A stretch of 64,000 nucleotides of DNA. It comes from Erythrobacter ramosus. Lineage in GTDB: Bacteria > Pseudomonadota > Alphaproteobacteria > Sphingomonadales > Sphingomonadaceae. Made by a program: the position numbers and the translations under genes. How positions within the stretch are numbered: position 1 is the first letter of the stretch; each line of letters begins with the position of its first letter. The stretch covers positions 89,642-153,641 of the forward strand of contig NZ_WTYB01000003.1 in NCBI RefSeq assembly GCF_009828055.1. The letters run 5' to 3'. A model generated the notes under the pieces. The model was not told the DNA's origin. It ran no database searches and saw nothing but the letters and a program-made list of their open reading frames with translations. Positions 1-8,694 of the stretch are shown here, one piece after another.

Positions 1-2
1 AA

Positions 3-1247
3 GGCACGCTGGGGGCTGGCGCGAACTATTCGATAGCCTTTGTGGGCGGCCAGCTGACGATCACGCCGCGCCCGATTACGATCACGGCGGACAACGTGAC
101 GCGCGTCTATGGCAATGCCAACCCAGCGCTGACCTTCACGCTTGGCGGGGCGGAGCTGGTGAACGGCGACCAGCTGAGCGGCGCGCTGACGACCACCGCT
201 GGCGCGACCACCGGGGTCGGCAATGTCGCGATTACGCAAGGCACGCTGGGGGCTGGCGCGAACTATTCGGCGAGCTTCACCAATGGCCAGCTGACGATCA
301 CGCCGCGCCCGATCGCTGTGACGGCGGACAGCATCTCCCGCATCTATGGCAATGCCAACCCGGCGCTGACCTTCACGGTCGGCGATTTGGGGCTTGTGAA
401 CGGCGATCAGCTGACGGGCGCGCTGTCGACCACGGCTGACGTGACCACCGGCATCGGCAACATCGCGATCACGCAGGGCACTTTGGGTGCCAGCTCCAAC
501 TATTCCCTGAGCTTTATCGGCGGCCAGCTGACCATCACGCCGCGCCCGATTCAGATCACGGCGGACAACGTGACGCGCATCTATGGCAATGCCAACCCAG
601 CGCTGACCTTCACGCTTGGCGGGTCGGGTCTGGTGAACGGCGACCAGCTGAGCGGCGCGCTGGCGACCACGGCTGGCGTCACCACCGGGGTCGGCAATGT
701 CGCCATCACGCAAGGCACACTGACGGCCGGCGCGAATTACGCGGTGAGCTTCACCAATGGCCAGCTGACGATCACACCGCGCCCGATCACCATCCGGGCG
801 GATGACAAGGACAAGCTGGTTGGCGAGCCTGATCCGCTGTTCACCTTCACCATCGGCGGGAATGGCCTCGTCAAAAATGACCGGCTGACCGGCAGCCTCT
901 CGCGCGATCCCGGAGAGACCCGCGGCATCTTCGTCATCCGGCAAGGCACGCTTGTGGCCGGACCGAACTACATCACCACCTTCGAGCCCGGGGCGCTGAC
1001 GATCATTGTCCCGCCAACCCCGCTCGCGCTCAACAACCCCACCCTGCTGGAGCCCCTGAACCTCATTGGCGAACCCCTGCCTGCCTTCAGCGCCGAGGAA
1101 GAGGACGCCCGCTTCGGCATCGACTTCCCGCAGCGCGCCGATGCGGCGTTGATCTCGGAGGACGAGATGCTCGATGAACCGGTGACCAGCGGCGGCGATG
1201 CCTCGCTCTATGGCGGCGGCCAGACACCCCCGACGGGAGGGAAGTGA
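3..1247 (+). CDS. MBG-repeat secreted exoprotein, C-terminal part (5' truncated by window)
   Basis: The reading frame is already open at base 3, so this is the 3' end of a larger gene. It encodes tandem 79-residue modules (237 bp each), with the Q-L-T-I-T-P-R-P boundary recurring at about 51, 288, 525 and 762. Each module has the shape I-x-I-T-A-D-N, then Y-G-x-x-N-P-A-L-T-F, then V-N-G-D-x-L-x-G, then Q-G-T-L. This resembles MBG-type beta-sandwich repeats of large adhesins and two-partner-secretion exoproteins. The last module is divergent and is followed by an acidic, proline-rich tail of about 80 residues. No autotransporter barrel is present, which suits export by a separate TpsB-type pore that is not in this window. 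The stop lies one base before the CHAT gene start, so the two are probably co-transcribed. The family is recognised by its repeat pattern; the ligand and function are unknown. Confidence 0.8.
   Translation, partial: GTLGAGANYSIAFVGGQLTITPRPITITADNVTRVYGNANPALTFTLGGAELVNGDQLSGALTTTAGATTGVGNVAITQGTLGAGANYSASFTNGQLTITPRPIAVTADSISRIYGNANPALTFTVGDLGLVNGDQLTGALSTTADVTTGIGNIAITQGTLGASSNYSLSFIGGQLTITPRPIQITADNVTRIYGNANPALTFTLGGSGLVNGDQLSGALATTAGVTTGVGNVAITQGTLTAGANYAVSFTNGQLTITPRPITIRADDKDKLVGEPDPLFTFTIGGNGLVKNDRLTGSLSRDPGETRGIFVIRQGTLVAGPNYITTFEPGALTIIVPPTPLALNNPTLLEPLNLIGEPLPAFSAEEEDARFGIDFPQRADAALISEDEMLDEPVTSGGDASLYGGGQTPPTGGK
51..787 (+). repeat. Tandem 237-bp coding repeats (79-aa MBG modules)
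   Basis: Three complete 237-bp units and parts of flanking ones are visible. Boundaries at 51, 288, 525 and 762 are spaced by exactly 237 bases. Units one and three are close to identical over long stretches of DNA, which suggests recent duplication or gene conversion. The unit around 300-540 has drifted more. The array extends beyond the left window edge. Confidence 0.9.
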
Positions 1248-1248
1248 C

Positions 1249-4200
1249 ATGACCCAGTCCAAGGACAAGGCACGCTTCATTCTGCCCGCGCTGGTGGCAC
1301 TCGCCATGATGGGGGCTTTGCCAGCCAGCCAGACGACCGCGCGTGAGCCAGGCACGGCCAGCCTCAGCCTGCGGGACACCTTCCCGATCGGCTCCAACGG
1401 TTTGTGCGAAGCGCAAATCCTCGCCCCCGAGCCGGGCGCTGGGCTGTTTGACCGGCGTTATTCAGTGATCTGTCGCGATGCCGCCGCGCCGGTTGGTACG
1501 CTGTGGGTGGTGAAAACGGGCAGCGCCGTACCCGCACCCGCGCGCTTTGCGGGAGCGGATGCGCGCTGCACCGATGGCGTCGGCGATGCAGGCGCCGTGA
1601 CGGGAATAGCTACTGCGCAACGCTTCTCCTGCGCCAAGGACAGCAGCGTCTTGCGCAACGATCTGTTGATCGGCAACCGCGGCGGGCGCACCTATGCGGC
1701 CAGCGGATTGACGGCCTATGCCAAGGCGCTCGAACTCGGCATGGCATCATTGGTGAGCGATACGGTGGTGCCCGGCATCGTCGAAATCCCGCTCACCAGC
1801 ACCACTGACGCGGTCGCCTTTGCGCGCCAGCAGGCCGAAGCGATTGCAGCGGACCAAGCACTGATCGAAGCCTACCGCCGCAGCAACGCCGGAGAATTTG
1901 CCGAAGCAGCGGAATTTTTCGCGGCATCTTCGGCCGCGCTGGCCGGGCCGGGCGCCGCCGAAGCGCGCCTTAATGAAGCGCTGCAACAATCCAATCTCGG
2001 CAATTTCGCCGAAAGCCGCCGCCGTTTTGCCGACCTGCGCAGCGTCAGCGCGACCAGCCCGGTGCTGGCTCGCCTGCAACGCAACTACGAAGCGATGGAC
2101 GCGCTCAACCAGCGGCAGTCGGCGCGCGCGCTCGCGCTGCTCGATGCGCCGCTGCCGATCGAATTCGCCGATAACGAAGCGCTTGCCAGCCTCCAGATCG
2201 GGCCTGCGCTGGCGGGTCAGCTGGCCAGCGAAAGCGGGCGGATTACTGGTGAATACGCGCTGAGCCTGACCCCGTTGGAACGCGCGCAGCTGCTCGATGG
2301 GCAGCACGCCTATCTCAAGGCCACGGTGCTGCGGCAAATGGGCCGGGCCGAGGACGCCGCGGGCTTCTTGCGCACGGCCGAAGCGATCTTTGGCGATGTG
2401 CGCGGCGGACGCGTGGTGTCGATCATGTGGCTGCGAGCGCAGGTGCTGGGTGAGCTTGCCGACCTTGCCGAACGCTCCGGCAAGCAGGGGGAGGCGGAGC
2501 GGCTGCACCAGCAGGGGATCACCTTGCTCGAAGCGACCTATCCCGGCTCGCCCGCGTTGGGGACCGCCCGTGCGCAGCTGGCTGGGCTTTATGCGCGTAG
2601 CGGTCGCCGTGACGAGGCGCTTACGCTGTACCGCACGATCATCGCCGATGCCGATGGCCGGGCCATGCCGTCGCTCCGCAGCTTGCTGACGCCCTATTTC
2701 GGGCTGCTGATCGACGAGGGCCGCGGCAATGCGAGCGCAGCGGGCGATCTGTTCGCCGCCAGCCAGTTGCTCCAGCGCCCCGGCCTTGCGCAGACCCAGG
2801 CTGCTTTGGCGCGCGAGCTTTCAGGCGGGAGTGACGAAGCCTCGCAAATGTTCCGCACCGCCACCAATCTCGGCCGCGGGATCGAACAGCTGCGCACCTT
2901 GCTGCTCGAACTGGAGACCATACCTGAACCAGACGCTGCCCAGACGGCGCTGATCGCCGAGAGGGCTGCGCGGCTGGAACTGTTGCGGCAGCAGCAGGCT
3001 GAAGTGCTGGATAAGCTCGCCGCCTTTCCGCGCTATCGGGCCGTCACCGAACAGGCGATCACGCTGACCGACCTGCAAGCCACGCTCACCGAGGGCGAGG
3101 CCTATGTGAAGCTCGCGACACTCGAGAGCGATGCTTATGTCATTTACGCCACCCGCGATGCTGCGATGGCCTGGCGGGCCGATGCCACCCCGGCGCAGCT
3201 CGACAGGCTGGTGAGCCAGATCCGTGAGAGCATCGCGGTGGTCGAAGGCGGGCAGGTGCTGACCTATCCTTTCGATATCGTGCGCGCGCGTGAGCTTTAC
3301 GTTCGCCTGTTCACCCCGGTCGCAGACGAACTGCCCAAGGCCCGCCACATCGTGTTCGAGCCCGATGGCGCGCTGCTCAAACTGCCGATCAACCTGCTGG
3401 TCACCGATGATGCCAGCGTTGCGGCCTATCAGGCGCGGATGAGACAGAAGGGCGCCGACGAATATGACCTGCGCGGCACCAAGTGGCTTGGGCGCACCAC
3501 CCAGATCAGCACCTCGGTGGCCGCTTCGGCGTTCCGCGATGTGCGGGCGGCACCGCCTTCGGATGGCAAGCGCGCCTATCTCGGGCTGGGCGAAAACGCA
3601 CCGATCGGCACTTCCACGCCCGGCGCGGCACGCACCCGTGCTGCTATGGAGGCGGGCGAGAAGTGCCTGTGGTCGCCCAATATCTGGGCCAATCCGATCA
3701 AGGCCGACGAACTGCGCGGCGCAGCGGCCCGCTTTGGCGAGGGCGCTCGGGTCCTGACCGGCGCTGCCTTCACGGACAACGCGATTGCCGCTCTGCCTGA
3801 CCTGTCCGAATATCGCATTCTGCACTTTGCCACCCACGGCCTGGTCACCGCGCCGCAGCCGCAATGTCCGCCGCGCCCGGCGCTGCTGACCAGCTTCGAT
3901 AGCGAGGAAGGTTCGGACGGGCTGCTGAGCTTCGCCGAGATATTCGGCCTGCGCATCGATGCCGACCTTGTAATCCTTTCGGCCTGTGACACCGCTGGCA
4001 GCGCGACGGTGGGCGCGACCCGCGAGGCCGGCGTCACCGGCGGCGGCGAGTTCGCGCTTGATGGGCTGGTGCGCGCTTTCGTGGGTGCAGGCGGGCGGAC
4101 CGTGCTGGCGAGCCATTGGCCAGTGCCCGACGATTTCAACGCGACTGGACGCCTGATTGCGGGCCTGTTTGCCGAGGACGGCCGCGCCACAGCCGAAGCG

Positions 4201-4308
4201 CTTAAGGCCTCGCAGGAAGCGCTGATGGACGATGCCGAGACCTCGCACCCGTTCTACTGGTCGGCCTTTGCCGTGGTGGGCGACGGCGCGGCCAAGCTGG
4301 CGCGTTGA
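1249..4308 (+). CDS. Periplasmic TPR-CHAT domain protein (caspase-like)
   Basis: The 1019-residue protein starts at ATG 1249, behind a GGGAGGGAAG ribosome site and one base after the upstream stop. An in-frame start at 1198 lies inside the preceding gene and is less likely. Residues 1-30 look like a signal peptide. The middle (about 170-600) is helical and alanine-rich with TPR-like repeats. The last third is a CHAT domain: H863 in H-F-A-T-H-G and C913 in I-L-S-A-C-D-T-A are the expected caspase-type dyad, and the G-A-G-x-x-x-V-L-A-S-H-W-P-V segment that follows is typical. Known family members are caspase/separase-like peptidases. A periplasmic location and the neighbouring exoprotein suggest it processes or senses an envelope protein; the substrate is not evident. 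It is followed after 15 bases by the cyclase gene. Confidence 0.85.
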   Translation: MTQSKDKARFILPALVALAMMGALPASQTTAREPGTASLSLRDTFPIGSNGLCEAQILAPEPGAGLFDRRYSVICRDAAAPVGTLWVVKTGSAVPAPARFAGADARCTDGVGDAGAVTGIATAQRFSCAKDSSVLRNDLLIGNRGGRTYAASGLTAYAKALELGMASLVSDTVVPGIVEIPLTSTTDAVAFARQQAEAIAADQALIEAYRRSNAGEFAEAAEFFAASSAALAGPGAAEARLNEALQQSNLGNFAESRRRFADLRSVSATSPVLARLQRNYEAMDALNQRQSARALALLDAPLPIEFADNEALASLQIGPALAGQLASESGRITGEYALSLTPLERAQLLDGQHAYLKATVLRQMGRAEDAAGFLRTAEAIFGDVRGGRVVSIMWLRAQVLGELADLAERSGKQGEAERLHQQGITLLEATYPGSPALGTARAQLAGLYARSGRRDEALTLYRTIIADADGRAMPSLRSLLTPYFGLLIDEGRGNASAAGDLFAASQLLQRPGLAQTQAALARELSGGSDEASQMFRTATNLGRGIEQLRTLLLELETIPEPDAAQTALIAERAARLELLRQQQAEVLDKLAAFPRYRAVTEQAITLTDLQATLTEGEAYVKLATLESDAYVIYATRDAAMAWRADATPAQLDRLVSQIRESIAVVEGGQVLTYPFDIVRARELYVRLFTPVADELPKARHIVFEPDGALLKLPINLLVTDDASVAAYQARMRQKGADEYDLRGTKWLGRTTQISTSVAASAFRDVRAAPPSDGKRAYLGLGENAPIGTSTPGAARTRAAMEAGEKCLWSPNIWANPIKADELRGAAARFGEGARVLTGAAFTDNAIAALPDLSEYRILHFATHGLVTAPQPQCPPRPALLTSFDSEEGSDGLLSFAEIFGLRIDADLVILSACDTAGSATVGATREAGVTGGGEFALDGLVRAFVGAGGRTVLASHWPVPDDFNATGRLIAGLFAEDGRATAEALKASQEALMDDAETSHPFYWSAFAVVGDGAAKLAR

Positions 4309-4323
4309 GGCGCTGCTGTTGCA

Positions 4324-6390
4324 ATGAACAACAGCGCTGCCGGTGCCGCTGGCTCTGCCTTGCGCCTCGGTTGGCTGGCGCGCGGTTGGCGCAACGTGCG
4401 CGAAGCGGGTGGAATGCAGCTGGCTTTGACCGTCATGCTTCTGTGCGTGGCGCTGTTCATCGCGCGCTATAGCTGGGTTCTGCCCGATGGTTCCGAGCCC
4501 ACCCCGCTCACCAGCGAAGCTGAGCGCGCGTTTTATGATCTCAGGGCCTATTATTCCGCCGACCTGGTCGAGGAAGACAAGCGGGTGGTGCTTGTCGTCT
4601 ATACCGACCAGACCCTGATCGCCGCACGTAAACGCTCGCCGCTCGACCGGGGCCTGCTCGCCAAGACGCTGCGCACGCTCGACACCTTCGAACCCAAGGC
4701 GATCGGGATCGACATCCTGTTCGATCAGCCGCAGGACGAGGACGAGGAGCTGATCGCCACACTGCGCGGGATGAAGACCCCGGTCGCGGTCGCCTATGCC
4801 GCCAAGGCGACCAACCCGGACGATATCGAATTCGAACAGCAACAATATCTCGAAGCGTTCATGGCGCGGCTGAAGGGGAGCAAGGCGCGCCCGGCGAGCA
4901 TTCGGCTCGACAACACATTCGGGGCAACCAGGCTGTGGCCCGATATCCGCGAGGGTCTGCCGCCGCTGCTCGGTCGCGTGATGCTGGCCGATGCCGGCGA
5001 GCCTGCCACCGCCTTTGCCGATTACGAAGGCGCGATCGATTACCGGCGGCCCAAGTTCCAGGATTCGGTGCTGTTCCCCCCGGCCCAGATCGATCTCTTC
5101 GTCGATCCCGACCCGGAGATCCTGCCCTTCCTCAAGGAGCAATATGCCGGCAAATACATCCTGATCGGCGGCGATATCGTCGACTACGACCGGGTCGAGA
5201 CGACCTTCACCTCGATCAACGGCGAAGTGCCCCCAGGGATCTCCGTCCATGCCGAGATCATCGCCCAGATGCTCGATGACCGCGTTCTCACCCCGATCCC
5301 GACTTGGGTGCTTTGGGCCATGGCGGTTCTGGTGATTATAGTCGCGGTTTTGACCGCATTGCTCGAATGGCCCGCGCGGCGGCTTGCGCTGTTTGGCGTC
5401 GCGCAGCTCGTGATTTTTCAGGGAGTGCCGGTGCTGTTGCAGGTTCGCAATGTTGATACATACGGTTTGCCGGTCGTCGGGTGGTTGATCGGGTGGATCA
5501 TTGTCTTCACCGCCGTTACCACCGCCGCGCGTGCATCAGGCGCGGTGCAGCGCAATTTCGCCACGGGAGCGCTCGGCAAATACATCCCGCGCGACATCGC
5601 CTTGGCGATCATCGACAAGCCCGAATTGTTGTCATTGGGCGGCGAAAAGCGCGAGATTTTCGTGCTGTTCAGCGATCTGGAAGGCTTCACCAAGATGAGC
5701 CACGCGATTGAGCCGGAAATGGTGGCAAAGCTGCTCAACCGCTATCTTGATCTGCTGAGCCAAGTGGTGCTCGACCATGGCGGCGTGATCGATAAGTTCG
5801 TAGGCGATGCGGTGGTGGCCTTCTGGGGCGCGCCGATCAGCCGTCCGGATGATGGCACGCGCGCGGCGCGCGCGGGCTATGCGATGTGGCAAGCGGGAGA
5901 GGCGTTTCGGCGTGAGGTGGCAGCGATGGACGCCAGCCTGCCTCCCATCGGCAAAACCCGCGTGGGCCTGCATTTCGGCGAGGCGGTGATCGGGAACTTT
6001 GGCGGCGCGACCCGCATCCAGTATACTGCGCTTGGCGACTCAATGAACACGGCTGCGCGGCTCGAAGCGGCCAACAAGGCGCTCGATTCAGCGGTGATGG
6101 CCAGCCGCGAATTCGCCGAGGCTTCGGGGCTCGACTGGTGGCGGCCGATGGGGCGGGTGCAATTGCGCGGGCGGGCGCGGGCAGTGGATCTGTTTGAACC
6201 CGCGCCCGATTTCCCGGCCGAAGATCGCGCTGAGCTGGCCGAGGCTTGCAAGCTCGTCGCAACGGACCGCGCAACCGCGCTGCGATTGGCGCAGCAGGTG
6301 GCCGCGCGCCACCCTAACGATACAGCGCTCAGCAATCTTGCCCGGCGTATGGAAGCAATGGACGAGGGAGGAACCTATGTTCTCGGATAA
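4324..6390 (+). CDS. CHASE2-domain class III adenylate/guanylate cyclase
   Basis: The 688-residue protein has one N-terminal membrane segment (about 32-52), a large extracytoplasmic CHASE2 sensor (about 55-320), three further membrane segments (about 331-400) and a cytoplasmic class III cyclase domain (about 440-640). Metal-binding D451 (F-S-D-L-E-G-F-T) and D495 (G-D-A-V-V-A-F-W-G) are present, as are K491 in K-F-V-G-D and the transition-state pair N575 and R579 (N-T-A-A-R). All residues expected of an active enzyme are visible. The K/D pattern favours ATP, so cAMP is the likelier product, but specificity should be tested. CHASE2 sensors detect an unknown envelope signal. The gene sits 15 bp after the CHAT gene and overlaps the next gene by 14 bp. 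It could supply the ligand for the two cNMP-binding domains of the oxidoreductase encoded at 20335-22872. Confidence 0.9.
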   Translation: MNNSAAGAAGSALRLGWLARGWRNVREAGGMQLALTVMLLCVALFIARYSWVLPDGSEPTPLTSEAERAFYDLRAYYSADLVEEDKRVVLVVYTDQTLIAARKRSPLDRGLLAKTLRTLDTFEPKAIGIDILFDQPQDEDEELIATLRGMKTPVAVAYAAKATNPDDIEFEQQQYLEAFMARLKGSKARPASIRLDNTFGATRLWPDIREGLPPLLGRVMLADAGEPATAFADYEGAIDYRRPKFQDSVLFPPAQIDLFVDPDPEILPFLKEQYAGKYILIGGDIVDYDRVETTFTSINGEVPPGISVHAEIIAQMLDDRVLTPIPTWVLWAMAVLVIIVAVLTALLEWPARRLALFGVAQLVIFQGVPVLLQVRNVDTYGLPVVGWLIGWIIVFTAVTTAARASGAVQRNFATGALGKYIPRDIALAIIDKPELLSLGGEKREIFVLFSDLEGFTKMSHAIEPEMVAKLLNRYLDLLSQVVLDHGGVIDKFVGDAVVAFWGAPISRPDDGTRAARAGYAMWQAGEAFRREVAAMDASLPPIGKTRVGLHFGEAVIGNFGGATRIQYTALGDSMNTAARLEAANKALDSAVMASREFAEASGLDWWRPMGRVQLRGRARAVDLFEPAPDFPAEDRAELAEACKLVATDRATALRLAQQVAARHPNDTALSNLARRMEAMDEGGTYVLG

Positions 6391-7123
6391 CATCAAATCG
6401 CGGCTGACAGCGCTCGCTTTGGCGGGCGCGGCGCTGGCGCTGCCGGTTGCGGCGATGGCCGGGGTGGTGGTGAAGTCCACCGGACCTTCCTCGACCAAGT
6501 ACCCGGTTGGCACCAAGGTCGATGACAATGCCTCGATCACGCTGAAGGCGGGGGATGTGATCACCGTGCTCACCGCAGACGGCACGCGCGTTATCAAGGG
6601 TGCCGGCACCTTCCGCGTGGGCGACCGTCCGCAGGTGGCTACGGACCGCTTCGCCTCCCTCACCCGCAAGCGCGCCGCCACCCGCGTGCGAACCGGGGCC
6701 GTGCGCGGCGAGACTGACGAGAACCCAACCAATCCCAGCCTCTGGTATGTCGACGTCACCCGTTCGGGCACGATCTGCCTTTACGACCTCGCCACCGTGC
6801 GCCTGTGGCGGCCCGGCACGCCCGGCACCAGCACCTACCGGATGTTCAACCGCGAGAACGGTGCAGCTGTCGATGTCACTTTCGACGACACGGTGATGAT
6901 CGCCGCACTCGATCCGGCGCGCCTACCTATCGTGGAGGGCGCGCCCTACACCATCACCGGGCCGGACAACGCCACCAGCGCGCAGATCGATTTCGTGTTG
7001 CTGCCCGAAGATTACGAGGCGCCCGATGCGCTCGCCGAAGCGCTGATCGCCAAGGGCTGCACGTTGCAGCTCGAAGCGCTGGCCTCCAGCCTTGACGCGT
7101 CGGCCGAAGCCAACGGGGGCTGA
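6377..7123 (+). CDS. Secreted FecR-like hypothetical protein
   Basis: The chosen start is ATG 6377, after G-A-G-G-G-A-G-G-A, overlapping the cyclase stop by 14 bases; this suggests translational coupling. The frame is open further upstream, but that part lies inside the cyclase. The 248-residue product has a clear Sec signal peptide (residues 1-28, ending A-M-A). The next 70 residues (V-G-T-K-V-D-D-N-A-S-I-T-L-K-A-G-D and a V-I-K-G-A-G-T-F motif) resemble a FecR-type beta domain. The second half is unassigned, with two cysteines. The context (exoprotein, CHAT, cyclase) suggests an envelope partner of that module. The FecR assignment is by pattern only. Confidence 0.65.
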   Translation: MFSDNIKSRLTALALAGAALALPVAAMAGVVVKSTGPSSTKYPVGTKVDDNASITLKAGDVITVLTADGTRVIKGAGTFRVGDRPQVATDRFASLTRKRAATRVRTGAVRGETDENPTNPSLWYVDVTRSGTICLYDLATVRLWRPGTPGTSTYRMFNRENGAAVDVTFDDTVMIAALDPARLPIVEGAPYTITGPDNATSAQIDFVLLPEDYEAPDALAEALIAKGCTLQLEALASSLDASAEANGG

Positions 7124-7306
7124 AACCGCATTGCCTGTTGCATCCCGGCCCCAAGCTTGGGACAAGGGGCAGGGGTCGGCCATACGGGGGAATCGGTAGG
7201 CGGACGATCAAACCTGACGCAGGGTTACAAGCATCGCGTGGGGGCGGGGTGCTAGCCTGTTATGGTTTAGGGCAATCCGGCTCTCGGGCATCTCGGGGGG
7301 GATGGG

Positions 7307-8692
7307 ATGAGGCGATTTTGGGCGGATGTGATCACAGGCCTAGCGCAGCGGCGTGGAGCCTTGCGCGTCGCGGCGGTGGTGGCATTGGCCGCGCTCTACC
7401 CAGCCTCTGGCGCTATCGGTAACGGAACATTCGAAGGCGTCGCCAGCTGCGCCGGATCCACCTGCCACGGCCGGGCCGAAGGCAATGGCGCGGTTGTCCG
7501 GCAGGACGAGATCGCGACTTGGCAGGAACCTTCATCCCCCAGCGGCGCCCATTCCCGCGCCTATGCCGTGCTCGGCGGCCGGCGCGGCCAGCAGATCGCA
7601 GCGAGCCTCGGGCTAGGTAACGCGCAATCGGCCCCGGCGTGCCTCGGATGCCATTCCACCAACGTTCCCGCCGGCCAGCGCGGTGCGAAGTTCACTGTGA
7701 CCGACGGGGTCGGGTGCGAAAGCTGCCACGGGCCTTCGGGCGGAACATGGCTGGCAGAGCACTATGCGCTGCCCGCCACCCACGCCTCGAACGTCGCGGC
7801 CGGACTCACGCCGCTCGACAATCCCAAGGCGCGGGCCAATGTCTGCCTCGATTGCCATTACGGATCATCGAAGCCGGGTCAGTTCGTCACCCATGCGATG
7901 ATGGCGGCGGGCCACCCGCGCATCTCATTCGAGCTCGATCTGTTCAGCGCCCTGCAGCAGCACCATAATATCGACGGCGACTACACCGCACGAAAGGCTA
8001 CGCCCAATTCGGTGCGGTTCTGGGCGGTGGGGCAGGCCGAAGCGGTGCGCCGCGCGACCAGCCTCTTCACGCAGCCCAAATTCGCATACGAGGGCGCCTT
8101 CCCGCAGTTCTATTTCTACGATTGCCATTCGTGCCACCGGACGATCACCGATGGTCCGCAGCGCAAGCTCACCTTCGAGACCAATCCCGCGCGGCCGATC
8201 CCGTTCGGCAACCCGCCGTTCAATGATGAAAACATGATCATGCTACAGGCGGTCGCAGGCGCGCTGGTGCCGGGTGAGGCGGCGAAGTTCCAGAGCGCTG
8301 CGCGCGGCTTCCATGCGGCGATGGGGCAGGGGCCGGGCGAGGCGCTTGCCGCTGCGCAGGCATTGTCAATGCATGCGGGGGTCTTGGCCGATGCATTGTC
8401 GGGTCGTGCCTATGCCGATGCGGACGCATTCAAGGTGATCGCGATCATCGCAGGCGAGGCGACGGCGCCGCGCTTCACCGACTATGCCGGATCGGTGCAG
8501 GCGGTGATGGCGGTCGATACGCTGCTGAATGCGCTGGTGCGCGAAGGCCGGCTGACGCAGGGCGCAGCTGCGGGCATCCGCGGCGATATCGCCCGGGCAT
8601 ACAAGGCGGTGGAAGAACCCAATGCCTATCGCCCCGCCGATTTTCGCGCCGCGCTCAAATCGGCCAGCGGCGCGATTGGCAGGCTGCAATAA
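7307..8692 (+). CDS. Periplasmic multiheme cytochrome c (c554-like)
   Basis: The 461-residue protein starts at ATG 7307 after a G-rich ribosome site. A hydrophobic segment (about 20-38) after an arginine-rich start acts as the export signal. Four classical heme motifs are visible: C-L-G-C-H, C-E-S-C-H, C-L-D-C-H and C-H-S-C-H. A fifth site has wider spacing, C48-x4-C53-H54 (C-A-G-S-T-C-H), which some multiheme cytochromes use. The motifs lie in the first 290 residues and a helical cytochrome-free domain follows. The arrangement resembles the cytochrome c554 superfamily of periplasmic electron carriers. It is the first gene of a four-gene plus-strand set; the next gene starts two bases after the stop. 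It probably passes electrons between the membrane-bound and outer-membrane parts of the locus. Confidence 0.85.
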   Translation: MRRFWADVITGLAQRRGALRVAAVVALAALYPASGAIGNGTFEGVASCAGSTCHGRAEGNGAVVRQDEIATWQEPSSPSGAHSRAYAVLGGRRGQQIAASLGLGNAQSAPACLGCHSTNVPAGQRGAKFTVTDGVGCESCHGPSGGTWLAEHYALPATHASNVAAGLTPLDNPKARANVCLDCHYGSSKPGQFVTHAMMAAGHPRISFELDLFSALQQHHNIDGDYTARKATPNSVRFWAVGQAEAVRRATSLFTQPKFAYEGAFPQFYFYDCHSCHRTITDGPQRKLTFETNPARPIPFGNPPFNDENMIMLQAVAGALVPGEAAKFQSAARGFHAAMGQGPGEALAAAQALSMHAGVLADALSGRAYADADAFKVIAIIAGEATAPRFTDYAGSVQAVMAVDTLLNALVREGRLTQGAAAGIRGDIARAYKAVEEPNAYRPADFRAALKSASGAIGRLQ

Positions 8693-8694
8693 CC

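Noticed and set aside
51..787. Regular repeats considered as CRISPR or non-coding tandem repeats
   Set aside because: The period of 237 bp is in frame, without spacers, and encodes a consistent 79-residue beta module.
2821..5250. 809-codon open frame on the minus strand
   Set aside because: Antisense to the CHAT and cyclase genes, whose catalytic motifs are clear. Its translation is rich in R, G and Q with no recognisable domain, as expected for a shadow frame in high-GC DNA.
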